Below are positions 8,805 to 17,957 of a stretch of DNA of 64,000 nt, piece by piece. Made by a program: the position numbers and the translations under genes. Positions within the stretch are counted from its first letter, which is position 1; every line of letters begins with the position of its first letter. Origin of the DNA: Tidjanibacter sp. GTDB taxonomy: Bacteria; Bacteroidota; Bacteroidia; Bacteroidales; Rikenellaceae. The notes under the pieces are model-generated. The model saw nothing but the letters and a program-made list of their open reading frames with translations, was not told where the DNA came from and searched no databases. The stretch covers positions 23,185-87,184 of the forward strand of contig JAFQNC010000024.1 of the NCBI GenBank assembly GCA_017396085.1, in the 5' to 3' direction.

Positions 8805-10082
8805 ATGCTTACACTCAAGCAAATTCGTGATGACAGGGAGTTCGCCATTGCCCGATTGGCAGTGAAAGGTGTGGATGCAGCAGCAACCATCGACCAGATT
8901 TGCGCACTCGATGACGCTCGCAAAGAGCAACAACAAACATTGGACAAAAACCTTGCAGAGCAGAACGCCGCTGCAAAACAGATAGGCGCACTCTTTGCTC
9001 AGGGCAAACGTGAGGAGGCCGAGAGTATCAAGGCACGCACCTCGCAACTCAAAGAGGAGAGTAAGGCTCTGGATGCACAACTCAAAGAGACCACCGAAAA
9101 ACTCAACGCACTGATTGTGTCGCTGCCCAACTTCCCCGCAGCCATCGTTCCCGAGGGCCGCACAGCCGAGGACAACGTGGTGGTGAAGCAGGGTGGCGAG
9201 ATTCCCACCCTCGGTGAGGGCGCACTGCCCCACTGGGAGTTGGCCGCAAAGTATGACATCATCGACTTTGAACTGGGCGTGAAACTCACCGGTGCAGGTT
9301 TCCCCGTCTACAAAGGTAAGGGTGCCGCCTTGCAGAGGGCTCTGATTACCTACTTCCTCGACCAAAACACCGAGGCCGGCTACCTTGAGGTGCTGCCCCC
9401 AATTATGGTCAATGAGGCTTCGGGCTTCGGTACCGGTCAGTTGCCCGACAAGGAGGGCCAGATGTACCACGCTACGGTTGATAACTTCTATATGGTCCCC
9501 ACCGCCGAGGTGCCCGTAACCAACATCTACCGCGACTGCATCGTGGATGAGAAGGAACTCCCCATCCGCCTGACTGCCTACACCCCCTGCTTCCGTAGGG
9601 AGGCCGGCTCCTATGGTAAAGACGTGAGGGGTCTGAACCGTCTGCACCAGTTCGACAAGGTGGAGATTGTGCGCATCAACCACCCCGACACCTCCTATGA
9701 GGCTCTTGACCAGATGGTTGCCCACGTGGAGAAACTCGTGGCTGCGCTCGGTCTGCCCTACCGCATTGTGCGCTTGTGTGGTGGTGATATGAGCTTCACT
9801 TCGGCCCTCACCTACGACTTTGAGGTCTACTCGGCAGCACAGGGTAGGTGGTTGGAGGTTTCGAGCGTGTCGAACTTCGAGAGCTTCCAAGCCAACCGAC
9901 TCAAATTGCGCTATCGCACCGAGGGTAAGAAGACCGCTTTGGCCCACACCCTCAATGGCAGTTCGCTTGCTCTGCCCCGCATCGTGGCTGCTCTGTTGGA
10001 GAACAACCAGACCGAGGAGGGCATTGTTGTGCCTGAAGTTTTGCGCCAATACACAAAATTTGGTATAATAAATGGAAAATAG
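8805..10082 (+). CDS. serS: Seryl-tRNA synthetase
   Basis: The 425-residue cytoplasmic enzyme charges tRNA-Ser. The N-terminal 110 residues form the long antiparallel coiled-coil arm that grips the tRNA (Lys/Glu/Gln-rich, LDKNLAEQNAAAKQIGALF). Class II signatures follow: motif 2 in PCFRREAGSYGKDVRGLNRLHQF and motif 3 in the NGSSLALPRIVAALLENNQ segment. Length and order are normal for the family. A ferredoxin gene follows 73 bases downstream but has its own promoter-like box. Confidence 0.98.
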   Translation: MLTLKQIRDDREFAIARLAVKGVDAAATIDQICALDDARKEQQQTLDKNLAEQNAAAKQIGALFAQGKREEAESIKARTSQLKEESKALDAQLKETTEKLNALIVSLPNFPAAIVPEGRTAEDNVVVKQGGEIPTLGEGALPHWELAAKYDIIDFELGVKLTGAGFPVYKGKGAALQRALITYFLDQNTEAGYLEVLPPIMVNEASGFGTGQLPDKEGQMYHATVDNFYMVPTAEVPVTNIYRDCIVDEKELPIRLTAYTPCFRREAGSYGKDVRGLNRLHQFDKVEIVRINHPDTSYEALDQMVAHVEKLVAALGLPYRIVRLCGGDMSFTSALTYDFEVYSAAQGRWLEVSSVSNFESFQANRLKLRYRTEGKKTALAHTLNGSSLALPRIVAALLENNQTEEGIVVPEVLRQYTKFGIINGK

Positions 10083-10106
10083 TGGTGTTGGGTAATAAAA
10101 AATGAC

Positions 10107-10114
10107 TATATTTG
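10107..10114 (+). promoter_or_regulatory. Promoter -7 box for the ferredoxin gene
   Basis: TATATTTG is an exact TAnnTTTG match 41 bases before the ferredoxin start. A possible -33 (GTTG at 10087-10090) is only 16 bases upstream, shorter than usual, so the upstream half is doubtful. Confidence 0.5.
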
Positions 10115-10155
10115 CCCTACCAAATAACATTAAACTTTTTTAACAAGTAGAGATT

Positions 10156-10323
10156 ATGGCTTACAAAATTGATCCTGAGAAATGTGTAGCTTGCGGTAGC
10201 TGCATTGGCGAGTGCCCCGTAGAGGCTATTTCGGCCGGTGATGTTTACGTTATTGATGCCGATTTGTGCATTGAGTGCGGTGCTTGCGCCGAGGTTTGCC
10301 CCAATGAGGCTATCTCGTTGTAG
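10156..10323 (+). CDS. 2x[4Fe-4S] ferredoxin
   Basis: This small gene encodes 55 residues with two classical CxxCxxCxxxC clusters: Cys10/13/16/20 and Cys38/41/44/48. It is the short clostridial-type ferredoxin, a soluble low-potential electron carrier (family knowledge), typically serving pyruvate:ferredoxin oxidoreductase and similar enzymes in anaerobes. The start at 10156 is the only reasonable one and follows the promoter-like box by 41 bases. It contains one of only two GATC sites that I found in the window (10171). It is followed by a hairpin terminator. Confidence 0.95.
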   Translation: MAYKIDPEKCVACGSCIGECPVEAISAGDVYVIDADLCIECGACAEVCPNEAISL

Positions 10324-10351
10324 TTTCCCTGAAGACACAACATCAAATAGT

Positions 10352-10383
10352 GAAGGCGATACCCTGCTTTGGGTGTCGCCTTC
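10352..10383 (+). terminator. Terminator after the ferredoxin gene
   Basis: A 13-bp stem (GAAGGCGATACCC with one wobble pair) closes a 6-base loop 28 bases after the ferredoxin stop. The downstream tract is only moderately T-rich, so termination strength is uncertain. Confidence 0.65.
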
Positions 10384-10449
10384 GCTATTGTTGGCCATTG
10401 GCTATTGGGTGTGAGTGTTTATTTTGGATAAAAAAGAGTTTTTTGAATA

Positions 10450-10477
10450 ATTCTCAATTCTCAATTCTCAATTCTCA
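10450..10477. repeat. Heptanucleotide tandem array, ATTCTCA x4
   Basis: Four exact head-to-tail copies of ATTCTCA lie between the ferredoxin terminator and the dnaX promoter box. The same unit, again in four exact copies, occurs at 18185-18212. No coding frame uses it. Confidence 0.95.
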
Positions 10478-10488
10478 ATTTTAATCGC

Positions 10489-10496
10489 TACCTTTG
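10489..10496 (+). promoter_or_regulatory. Promoter -7 box for dnaX
   Basis: TACCTTTG matches TAnnTTTG and lies 39 bases before the dnaX start. The position where a -33 element would fall is occupied by the ATTCTCA array, so the array's copy number could affect this promoter (inference). Confidence 0.5.
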
Positions 10497-10535
10497 TGAG
10501 GTTATACCTCACACACACAAGGAGAGAGAAGAGAG

Positions 10536-12422
10536 ATGGACAACAACTTTATTGTTTCGGCACGCAAGTATCGCCCGATGACCTTTGAGTCGGTGGTGGG
10601 ACAAAGCCACATTACCGACACACTCAAAAACGCCATTGCACGTGGGCAGTTGGCACACGCCTACCTGTTCTGCGGCCCGAGGGGCGTGGGTAAGACCACC
10701 TGTGCCCGAATCTTTGCCAAGACCATCAATTGCCTCAATCCCACCGCCGAGGGAGATGCCTGCGGTGAGTGTGAGTCGTGCAGGAGCTTCAATGAGGGTA
10801 GGAGTTTTTCCATCCACGAACTCGATGCGGCTTCCAACAACTCCGTGGAGAACATCAGGGACCTCACGGACCAAGTGAGGGTTCCGCCTCAGGTGGGGCA
10901 ATACAGCGTCTACATCATTGATGAGGTGCATATGCTCTCGCAGGCGGCCTTCAACGCCTTCCTCAAAACGCTTGAGGAGCCCCCACACCACGCCATCTTC
11001 ATCCTCGCAACCACCGAGAAGCACAAAATCATCCCCACAATCCTCTCGCGTTGCCAAATCTACGACTTCAACCGCATACGCATTGAGGACACGGTTAGTT
11101 ACCTCAAATACATTGCTGGTCGTGAGGGTGTGCAGTTTGACGATGAGTCGTTGCACCTGATTGCCCGCAAGGCCGATGGCGGTATGAGGGACGCACTGTC
11201 GATGTTCGACAAGGCGGTGTCGTTCTGCGGTGGCAACCTCGCCTTCAAGGAGGTGGCCGCAACGCTCAATGTGCTTGATTATGATACCTACTTCGGTATT
11301 ACCCAACACATCCTTGCCGGCGACTACAAGAGTGCTCTGTTGCTCTTTGACGATGTGCTCAAGAAGGGTTTTTCGGGCCAGATTTTTATGGGCGGACTGG
11401 CGAGCCATTTCAGGGACCTGCTGATGTGTAAGGACCCCGCTACGCTGCCGCTGCTGGAAACCACGGGCTCGGTGTTGGAGCGATACAAACAACAGAGTGC
11501 TGCGTGTGATATTGCGTTCCTCTTTGGTGCCATTTCGTTGCTTGGTGCGCTTGACGGAGGCTTCCGCACCGCCACCAATCAACGTCTGCACGTGGAGTTG
11601 GGGCTGATGAAACTGTGCGGCTTGGAGCAAAAAAAAAACTCTGATGTAGGGGCACCTGCGCTCCCTCCACTGGTTAAGGGGGGTGCAGCGCCTACGACTA
11701 TGAGCCCTGCGCCTGCCACCACCGTTGCCACAACTACTGCGCCCACACACACGGTCGCTACTACCACCGCTTCGGCTCCTGCTCCTGCGGTGGCAACACC
11801 CGCACAACCGGCACCACAGCCGAGTGTGGCACCCCAAGCGCAACCGAGCGTGGCACAGCAGGTACAACCGCAAGTCCAGTCGCAGCCAAGCGTTGCTCCA
11901 CAACCCACCGTTGCGCCACAGGCACAGCAACCTGCTCCGCGCCCTGCCGTTCAGCCCACCACCGCAACGCCCCGCAAATCCATCTTCGGAGGGGGCTCCA
12001 TTGCGGCCATAATGAATGGAATGGTGGAGAATGCCGATGAGGAGGAGAACACCATCGTTCACTACGACCCCGACACGGAGAGTAAGATTGCAGCCCACAG
12101 AGAGGAGTTCATCAGCGAGTTGGCGACCGAATTTCCGAGGTTGTCCTATGCACTCAAGAGTATGAGGGTGAGTGGACACACCATCTCGGCGGTGGTGATG
12201 ACCGACCTTTTGAGGGAGGACATCTTGCGCCACAGCCCCGAGATTACCACCATCTTGCAGCGCACGTGTGGTGTGGATGGTGGCATTGTGCTCGACATTG
12301 CGGTAACAAAAGAGAAGGGTGTGGCTCTGCCGGTCAAGAGTGAGGACAAGGTGAAATTCCTCACAAAGGAGAACCCCGAACTGCTCAACCTAATCAAGGA
12401 ATTGGACTTGGACATTGAGTAG
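10536..12422 (+). CDS. dnaX: DNA polymerase III subunit gamma/tau
   Basis: The 628-residue clamp-loader ATPase opens and loads the sliding clamp and couples it to the polymerase (family role). Seen are the AAA+ Walker A (GPRGVGKTT, Lys53), a four-Cys zinc finger (CLNPTAEGDACGECESC), Walker B (IIDEVHM) and sensor 1 (ILATTEKHK). Domains II-III run to about residue 365. Residues about 368-482 form a Pro/Ala/Gln/Thr-rich linker with imperfect QPSVAPQ repeats, followed by a globular C-terminal region (about 485-628) that probably corresponds to the tau part. There is no obvious frameshift heptamer, apart from a run of nine A at 11630-11638 (the Lys-Lys before the linker) that could slip. Confidence 0.96.
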   Translation: MDNNFIVSARKYRPMTFESVVGQSHITDTLKNAIARGQLAHAYLFCGPRGVGKTTCARIFAKTINCLNPTAEGDACGECESCRSFNEGRSFSIHELDAASNNSVENIRDLTDQVRVPPQVGQYSVYIIDEVHMLSQAAFNAFLKTLEEPPHHAIFILATTEKHKIIPTILSRCQIYDFNRIRIEDTVSYLKYIAGREGVQFDDESLHLIARKADGGMRDALSMFDKAVSFCGGNLAFKEVAATLNVLDYDTYFGITQHILAGDYKSALLLFDDVLKKGFSGQIFMGGLASHFRDLLMCKDPATLPLLETTGSVLERYKQQSAACDIAFLFGAISLLGALDGGFRTATNQRLHVELGLMKLCGLEQKKNSDVGAPALPPLVKGGAAPTTMSPAPATTVATTTAPTHTVATTTASAPAPAVATPAQPAPQPSVAPQAQPSVAQQVQPQVQSQPSVAPQPTVAPQAQQPAPRPAVQPTTATPRKSIFGGGSIAAIMNGMVENADEEENTIVHYDPDTESKIAAHREEFISELATEFPRLSYALKSMRVSGHTISAVVMTDLLREDILRHSPEITTILQRTCGVDGGIVLDIAVTKEKGVALPVKSEDKVKFLTKENPELLNLIKELDLDIE

Positions 12423-12551
12423 GGGTGTGTGCGAGCAGGGGTAGCACATAAGAATAGAGAGAGATTTGTGCGTGGGCCGAGAGAGGGCCGACAATCGACA
12501 CAAGATAAGATTACAAACGAAAGAAGAAAAACATAAGAAGAGAGAAAAAAG

Positions 12552-13844
12552 ATGAATTTTGTAGAAGAACTCAAATGGAGAGGTATGGTGCACGATATGA
12601 TGCCCGGCACCGAGGAGCAGTTGAACAAAGAGATGACCACGGCCTACTTGGGTATTGACCCCACGGCCGACTCGCTCCACATTGGCCACTTGGTGGGTGT
12701 GATGATTCTCAAACACCTCCAAAGGTGTGGCCACAAGCCCATCGCTTTGGTGGGTGGTGCAACGGGTATGATTGGCGACCCCTCGGGTAAGTCGCAGGAG
12801 CGCAACCTGCTTGACGAGGCTACTCTGCGCCACAACCAAGAGTGCATCAAGCAGCAACTTGCCAAACTCATTGACTTTGACAGCGATGCCCCCAATGCCG
12901 CAGTGATGGTGAACAACTACGACTGGATGAAGGATTTTTCCTTCTTGGCGTTCATTCGCGATGTGGGCAAGCACATCACGGTAAACTATATGATGGCCAA
13001 GGACTCTGTGAAGAAGCGTTTTAATGGCGAGGGCGATGGTATGTCGTTCACCGAGTTTACCTACCAGCTCGTGCAGGGCTACGACTTCTTCCACCTCTAC
13101 GAGGCTCACGGTTGCAAACTCCAACTCGGAGGTAGCGACCAGTGGGGTAACATCACCACAGGTACCGAACTCATCCGCCGCAAACTCGGCAAAGACGATG
13201 CCTATGCGCTGACCTGCCCCCTCATCAAGAAGGCCGATGGTACCAAGTTTGGCAAAACCGAGAGCGGCAACGTGTGGCTCTCGCCCAAATACACCTCGCC
13301 CTACAAATTCTATCAGTTTTGGCTCAATGTGAGCGATGAGGATGCCAAGAGCTACATCCGCATCTTTACTCTGCTCGACCGCCAAACCGTGGAGGCTCTC
13401 ATTGCCGAGCACGAGGAGGCTCCCCACGAGCGCAAACTCCAAAAGCGTTTGGCCAAGGAGGTAACCTGTATGATTCACTCCGAGGAGGAGTATGAGAAGG
13501 CTGTGGCTGCCAGTGGTATCCTCTTTGGTGCCAATGCTGCCGAGGCTCTCCACACCATTGACGAGCAAACCTTCTTGCAGGTGTTTGAGGGTGTGCCCCA
13601 GTTCAAAGTGTCGGCCGAGGAGTTGGCTGCGGGCGTGGACTTCCTCGCTCTGTGTGCCGAGAAGAGCAACATCTTCCCCTCGAAGGGCGAGTTGCGCAAA
13701 CTCATTCAGGGTGGCGGCGTGTCGCTCAACAAGGAGAAGGTTGCTGACCCCTATATGGTTGTGGGTAGCGAGCAGCTGATTGCCGGTAAGTACCTGTTGG
13801 TGCAGAAGGGCAAGAAGAACTACTACATCATCATTGCCGAGTAG
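12552..13844 (+). CDS. tyrS: Tyrosyl-tRNA synthetase
   Basis: The 430-residue class I synthetase charges tRNA-Tyr, whose gene lies 6 kb downstream at 19520. The HIGH signature is intact (SLHIGHLVG, residues 43-46), as is a KFGKT version of KMSKS (232-236). The C-terminal 80 residues are an S4-like RNA-binding domain ([19 protein letters not shown]). Length is normal for the bacterial TyrRS-I type. The 129-base leader after dnaX shows no T-box-like structure that I recognise. Confidence 0.98.
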   Translation: MNFVEELKWRGMVHDMMPGTEEQLNKEMTTAYLGIDPTADSLHIGHLVGVMILKHLQRCGHKPIALVGGATGMIGDPSGKSQERNLLDEATLRHNQECIKQQLAKLIDFDSDAPNAAVMVNNYDWMKDFSFLAFIRDVGKHITVNYMMAKDSVKKRFNGEGDGMSFTEFTYQLVQGYDFFHLYEAHGCKLQLGGSDQWGNITTGTELIRRKLGKDDAYALTCPLIKKADGTKFGKTESGNVWLSPKYTSPYKFYQFWLNVSDEDAKSYIRIFTLLDRQTVEALIAEHEEAPHERKLQKRLAKEVTCMIHSEEEYEKAVAASGILFGANAAEALHTIDEQTFLQVFEGVPQFKVSAEELAAGVDFLALCAEKSNIFPSKGELRKLIQGGGVSLNKEKVADPYMVVGSEQLIAGKYLLVQKGKKNYYIIIAE

Positions 13845-13864
13845 GGGGCAGAAAATTTTCCCGT

Positions 13865-15328
13865 ATGAAACCTATGAGACGTTTGGTCTTTACGATAGCG
13901 ATGTTGTGTGCATCGCTATCTTTTGTTTGGGGACAGAGTGGCGACTTGGGGAGTGCCCTTCGTGGCCACATCGACTACCTCTGTGCCGAGACTCTTGCGG
14001 GGCGCAAGGCGGGTAGTGAGCAGGGCCACAAGGCTGCCGACTATGTGGCGGCACAATTTGGCACAATGGGCATTGAGCCGTGGGATGAGGAGGGCTACCT
14101 CAAACCATTTTCGGCTCCCAGCACGGGGCGTAAGTATCGCAATGTGGTGGCTAAGATAGAGGGGCGCAACCCCAACGACTATGTTATCATCGGTGCCCAC
14201 TACGACCACCTCGGCACCAAACGTGGCAAAATCTACACGGGGGCCGATGACAACGCCTCGGGTGTGGCCGCCTTGTTGGAGTTGGCACGCAACTTTGCCA
14301 TCCGCAACTACAAGCCACTCTACACCCTTGTCTTTGTGGCCTTCGATGCCGAGGAGGTTGGCCTCTATGGCTCCACGGCTTTCTCCACCCTCTTTGCCGA
14401 GAGGCCCGAGAGCGTGAGGCTGATGGTCAGTATGGATATGGTGGGCCGCCTCCACGATGGGGCCTTGGAATTTCAGGGCACCGGCACGCTCAAAGATTGT
14501 GCGCAGAGGCTCAACCGAGCAGCCGAGAAGAACAATGTCCGCATCAGCACCAAAAAGTTTGAAAACACACCTCTGATTGCCACCGACACCGAGCCCTTTG
14601 CCAAACTCGGTATACCCACACTGGCCGTTAGTACAGGTATTCACGAAGATTATCACACCCCGCAAGACACACCCGAGAAGATTGACTACGAGGGCCTTGT
14701 GAGGGTGGTGGAAATGATGGCCGACTTTGTCCTCTCGCTCGACACCGAGGAGGGTGCTGTGTCCACCGGAAAACTCTCCTACAAGCACCGCAACGCACGT
14801 GGGGTCTTTGACTGGGGCCTGACGGGAGCCATCGGTAGCAGTTACCACTCCTATCCGAAGAGTGCCGTGGAGGGTAAGTCGGCGCGTGCTTGGAATGTGG
14901 GCCTGTGGGCGCAGGCCAGCGGTAGGCACCTTGCCGTGCGCACCTCGCTCATCTACGACAAGCGCAAGGCTCAGGCTCCGAGCGACCCGACCGACATATT
15001 CTCCAAAGCCCAAACACTCTCCCTCCAATCGGCCACCCTGCCGGTGGAGGTGCTGCTGAAAACGGCAGGCAAGACAATGTGTGCCTATGTGGGGGCGGGA
15101 GCCTATGGGACCTACAACTTTGGAGTGCGAGTGGATGGTAAGCGTGTGGCCGAGGGTGCGCACAACATCAGAGCGTGGGAATATGGCTGGCAGTGGAGCA
15201 TTGGCTACCGCTTTACCACCTTCTACATTGAGGCCACCAAACGCTACGCACTCAATGGGGTATACGCCACCGACACCCCCGCAGCCAACAACCGCTCCTC
15301 GCTCTGCACCATCGGCATTGTGTTTTAG
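13865..15328 (+). CDS. M28 zinc aminopeptidase fused to an outer-membrane beta-barrel-like domain
   Basis: The 487-residue exported protein has a signal peptide (MKPMRRLVFTIAMLCASLSFVWGQ, cut after GQ). Residues about 30-300 are an M28 metallopeptidase with the expected zinc ligands: His112 (GAHYDH), Asp128 (GADDNASG), Glu163-Glu164 (DAEEVG), Asp191 (SMDMVGR) and His264 (EDYHTPQD). Such enzymes release N-terminal residues from peptides. The remaining 180 residues are not part of M28. They alternate hydrophobic and polar residues in strand-like runs (LPVEVLLKT, GYRFTTFYIEATKRY) and end in Phe, like PorT-family barrels. I infer a peptidase anchored by half a barrel. It starts 20 bases after tyrS. 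Confidence 0.8.
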   Translation: MKPMRRLVFTIAMLCASLSFVWGQSGDLGSALRGHIDYLCAETLAGRKAGSEQGHKAADYVAAQFGTMGIEPWDEEGYLKPFSAPSTGRKYRNVVAKIEGRNPNDYVIIGAHYDHLGTKRGKIYTGADDNASGVAALLELARNFAIRNYKPLYTLVFVAFDAEEVGLYGSTAFSTLFAERPESVRLMVSMDMVGRLHDGALEFQGTGTLKDCAQRLNRAAEKNNVRISTKKFENTPLIATDTEPFAKLGIPTLAVSTGIHEDYHTPQDTPEKIDYEGLVRVVEMMADFVLSLDTEEGAVSTGKLSYKHRNARGVFDWGLTGAIGSSYHSYPKSAVEGKSARAWNVGLWAQASGRHLAVRTSLIYDKRKAQAPSDPTDIFSKAQTLSLQSATLPVEVLLKTAGKTMCAYVGAGAYGTYNFGVRVDGKRVAEGAHNIRAWEYGWQWSIGYRFTTFYIEATKRYALNGVYATDTPAANNRSSLCTIGIVF

Positions 15329-15540
15329 GGGCGGGGCTGTTGCTCGCCGGAATGGGAAATGCCCCTCCCAAATCAGAGCCACTTTGGAGCCGGAGAAGAA
15401 ATTTTAGGCCTGCATTTTGTGGTGGAGTAAGAAAAAATTGCTATCTTGCAACAAATTATCTCTCACCGCACTTGTGGCGGTGGAGCCCGAATGGAGGAGG
15501 AAGAGTAAGAAAACGTATATATATAATAAATAGGTATCCT

Positions 15541-16419
15541 ATGGAATATAGTAAGATGTTGGCCGAGTATGGCCCCGCAATGAGCGAACAAGAGGTTGCA
15601 GACTTTGTTGCCGAGTGTCGCAAAAAATCGGTGCGCAACCAAAACGCAGAGGTCTATAAACTCTGCTACAGCACCATCGACCTGACCACCCTCACAGAGA
15701 AAGACTCCGTGGAGTCGGTGGGTAAGTTCGTGAAGAAGGCTGTCGATTTCAACACCCACTATCCCAACATCCCCAACGTGGCTTCAATCTGCGTGTTCCC
15801 ACTCTTTGTAGACGTTGTGGGCCTCGGAGTTGAGGGCACCGACATTGGTGTAACCAGCGTGGCCGCAGGCTTCCCCGCATCGCAGACCTTTGTGGAGGTC
15901 AAGATGTTGGAGGTGTCGATGGCTGTGGAGAACGGAGCCGATGAGATTGACGTGGTAATTAATGTGGGCCAGATGTTGGAGGGCGACTACGAGCCTATGA
16001 CCAACGAGATTGCTATGCTGCGTGAGGAGGCTGGCGAGGACACCGTTTTCAAGGTGATTATCGAGAGCGGTGCGCTGCAAACTCCCGAACTTATCCGCAA
16101 GGCCTCGTTGCTGTCGATGTTTGCCGGTGCCGACTTTGTCAAGACCTCCACAGGCAAGATTCCTGTGGCAGCAACCCCCGAGGCAGCCGTGGTGATGTGT
16201 ACCGCCATCAAGGACTACTACCTCAAAACCGGTCGCAAGGTGGGCTTCAAGGCCGCAGGCGGCATCCGTAGTGCCGAGGAGGCAGCCCTGTTCTACACCA
16301 TCGTGGAGGAGATTTTGGGCAAGGAGTGGTGTACCCCCGCATTGTGGCGCATCGGTGCAAGTTCGCTCGCCAATGGGCTCATCTCTGCCATTGAGGGCAA
16401 GGAGGTTAAGTACTTTTAG
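15541..16419 (+). CDS. deoC: Deoxyribose-phosphate aldolase
   Basis: The 292-residue enzyme splits 2-deoxyribose 5-phosphate into glyceraldehyde 3-phosphate and acetaldehyde, the last step of deoxynucleoside salvage. The Schiff-base lysine is Lys201 in FVKTSTGK, and the second catalytic lysine is Lys237 in GFKAAGGIR. About 30-40 extra N-terminal residues compared with the short bacterial form place it with the longer type. The frame opens upstream at 15340, but that extension is unlike any protein; Met at 15541, after an A/T-rich leader, begins the recognisable sequence. It is followed by a long stem-loop repeat and a terminator. Confidence 0.95.
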   Translation: MEYSKMLAEYGPAMSEQEVADFVAECRKKSVRNQNAEVYKLCYSTIDLTTLTEKDSVESVGKFVKKAVDFNTHYPNIPNVASICVFPLFVDVVGLGVEGTDIGVTSVAAGFPASQTFVEVKMLEVSMAVENGADEIDVVINVGQMLEGDYEPMTNEIAMLREEAGEDTVFKVIIESGALQTPELIRKASLLSMFAGADFVKTSTGKIPVAATPEAAVVMCTAIKDYYLKTGRKVGFKAAGGIRSAEEAALFYTIVEEILGKEWCTPALWRIGASSLANGLISAIEGKEVKYF

Positions 16420-16447
16420 GAGGCCTACGGGCGTAAGAGAAGCCGTC

Positions 16448-16549
16448 TAACAAGGTGATTTCTGCGTTACGCTTGCCCTCAAAATCCTCATTTACGCCAA
16501 GTAAACTGCGGTTTTTCGGGCTACGCAAGCCTTGAAATACCTCTTGTTA
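16448..16549. repeat. Long intergenic imperfect stem-loop element, copy 1
   Basis: About 100 bases fold back on themselves. The outer arms are TAACAAG and CTTGTTA, the middle arms GCTTGC and GCAAGC, and the tip is TTTAC/GTAAA around GCCAA. A related, more degenerate copy lies at 63802-63890, sharing TCCTCATTTACG, two variable bases and AAGTAAA. It resembles the intergenic stem-loop repeats of other bacteria but I cannot name a family. Confidence 0.8.
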
Positions 16550-16568
16550 TACAACTTTTGGCAAATGA

Positions 16569-16597
16569 AAGGGTGTGTCCGCTGTGGACACACCCTT
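16569..16597. terminator. Bidirectional terminator between deoC and galK
   Basis: A perfect 12-bp stem (AAGGGTGTGTCC) closes a 5-base loop between convergent deoC and galK. On the minus strand it is followed by a short T-rich run. The stem is nearly the same as that at 5847. Confidence 0.8.
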
Positions 16598-16638
16598 GCT
16601 ATTTATGTTCGTTGCTCACCTTTGGCAGGTGCCACCTC

Positions 16639-17775
16639 CTACAAGCGGCGTGCGCCATCGCTGATGACCACGGGGATAATCTTCGGCTCGTGGCCATAGC
16701 GGGCAGCGAACTTCTCGGTGGCAGTGGCGATGAAACCCTCGTAGAGTTCCTCCTTCACGAGGTTGATGGTGCAGCCACCAAAACCGCCACCCATAATCCT
16801 CGAACCACTCACGCCACACTCCTTGGCCACCTCGGCCAAAAAGTCCAACTCCTCGCAACTGACCTCATAGTCGCGCGACATACCCCAGTGGGTTTCGTAC
16901 ATCCTCGCACCAACGGTCTCAAGGTCGCCCTGCTCCAGTGCGGCACACACGTCAAGCACCCTCCGCTCCTCGCCAATCACATAGCGGGCACGCAGGTAGT
17001 CCTCCTCCGAAATCTCGCCCTTGATGGCCTCAAGTTGCTCCATCGTGGCACCACGCAGGAACTCCTGACCGAGAACGGCTGCAACCCGCTCGCACGAAGC
17101 ACGGCGGTCGTTGTAGGGCGAACCCACAAGTTCGTGCTTCACACACGAGTTCACCAAAACCAAACGATAGCCGTGGGCGGTGGGGTCAAAGGGGAAGTAC
17201 TCAAACTCCATCGAGCGGCAGTCGAGCCTCATAAGGTGGCCGGCCTTGCCGTGTACGGATGCAAATTGGTCCATAATGCCACAGTTCACACCGCAGTAGT
17301 TGTGCTCGGTGGACTGGCCTATGCGTGCGAGTTCAAATTTTTCGATACCAAGGTTGTAGAGGTCGTTCAGAGCGAAAGCAAAGGTGCTTTCCAGCGCAGC
17401 CGAAGAACTCATACCCGCACCCAGAGGCACATCGCCACTGAACACAGCGTCAAAACCACCAATGGTGTAGCCCCTCTTTTGGATTTCGCGGCACACACCA
17501 AAGACGTAGCAAGCCCACTGCTCGGCAGGTTTGTCCTCCTCACAAAGGCCGAACTCGCTGCTCTCACCGAGGTCGAGTGCGTGGACCTTCACACGGTCGC
17601 TACCGTTAAGACGAATGGCGGCAACAATGCCTTTGTCTACTGCACCGGGGAATACGAAACCACCATTGTAGTCGGTGTGCTCGCCAATGAGGTTGATGCG
17701 GCCGGGGGAGGTGAAGAGAATGGCCCCCTCGCCATAGAGTTCTTGGAACTTCTGCTCCACAAGGTTAGTGTTCAT
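16639..17775 (-). CDS. galK: Galactokinase
   Basis: The 378-residue GHMP-family kinase phosphorylates alpha-D-galactose at C1, the entry to the Leloir pathway. Seen are the galactokinase signature PGRINLIGEHTDYNGG (about residues 25-40), the GHMP ATP-binding loop PLGAGMSSSAALE, and the C-terminal SGSRIMGGGFGGC motif. Length is normal. No other Leloir gene (galT, galE, galM) is next to it. The upstream hydrolases at 0-1.8 kb could supply galactose if they are true agarases, but this is speculation. Confidence 0.97.
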   Translation of the reverse strand: MNTNLVEQKFQELYGEGAILFTSPGRINLIGEHTDYNGGFVFPGAVDKGIVAAIRLNGSDRVKVHALDLGESSEFGLCEEDKPAEQWACYVFGVCREIQKRGYTIGGFDAVFSGDVPLGAGMSSSAALESTFAFALNDLYNLGIEKFELARIGQSTEHNYCGVNCGIMDQFASVHGKAGHLMRLDCRSMEFEYFPFDPTAHGYRLVLVNSCVKHELVGSPYNDRRASCERVAAVLGQEFLRGATMEQLEAIKGEISEEDYLRARYVIGEERRVLDVCAALEQGDLETVGARMYETHWGMSRDYEVSCEELDFLAEVAKECGVSGSRIMGGGFGGCTINLVKEELYEGFIATATEKFAARYGHEPKIIPVVISDGARRL

Positions 17776-17957
17776 AGTGTTTGTGTGAATTTGTTTATTT
17801 GTGTATGTGTGTATTGTCGTTTCGCATTGTTCGTGTAAAAATAGTGTCTTTGGTCCGAAAAGTCAATACACCGAGGGGATATTTCTCCGTGTGTGGTATG
17901 TTTTGAACAGTTTGGGGTGTTTGTGGCGTTTTTGTTACCCGTGTATTCCAACCACCG

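Noticed and set aside
12423..12551. T-box leader for tyrS
   Set aside because: No T-box sequence, specifier loop or antiterminator is visible in the 129-base gap.
12390..13568. 392-codon open frame antisense to tyrS
   Set aside because: tyrS is certain from its motifs; the antisense frame lacks any family resemblance.
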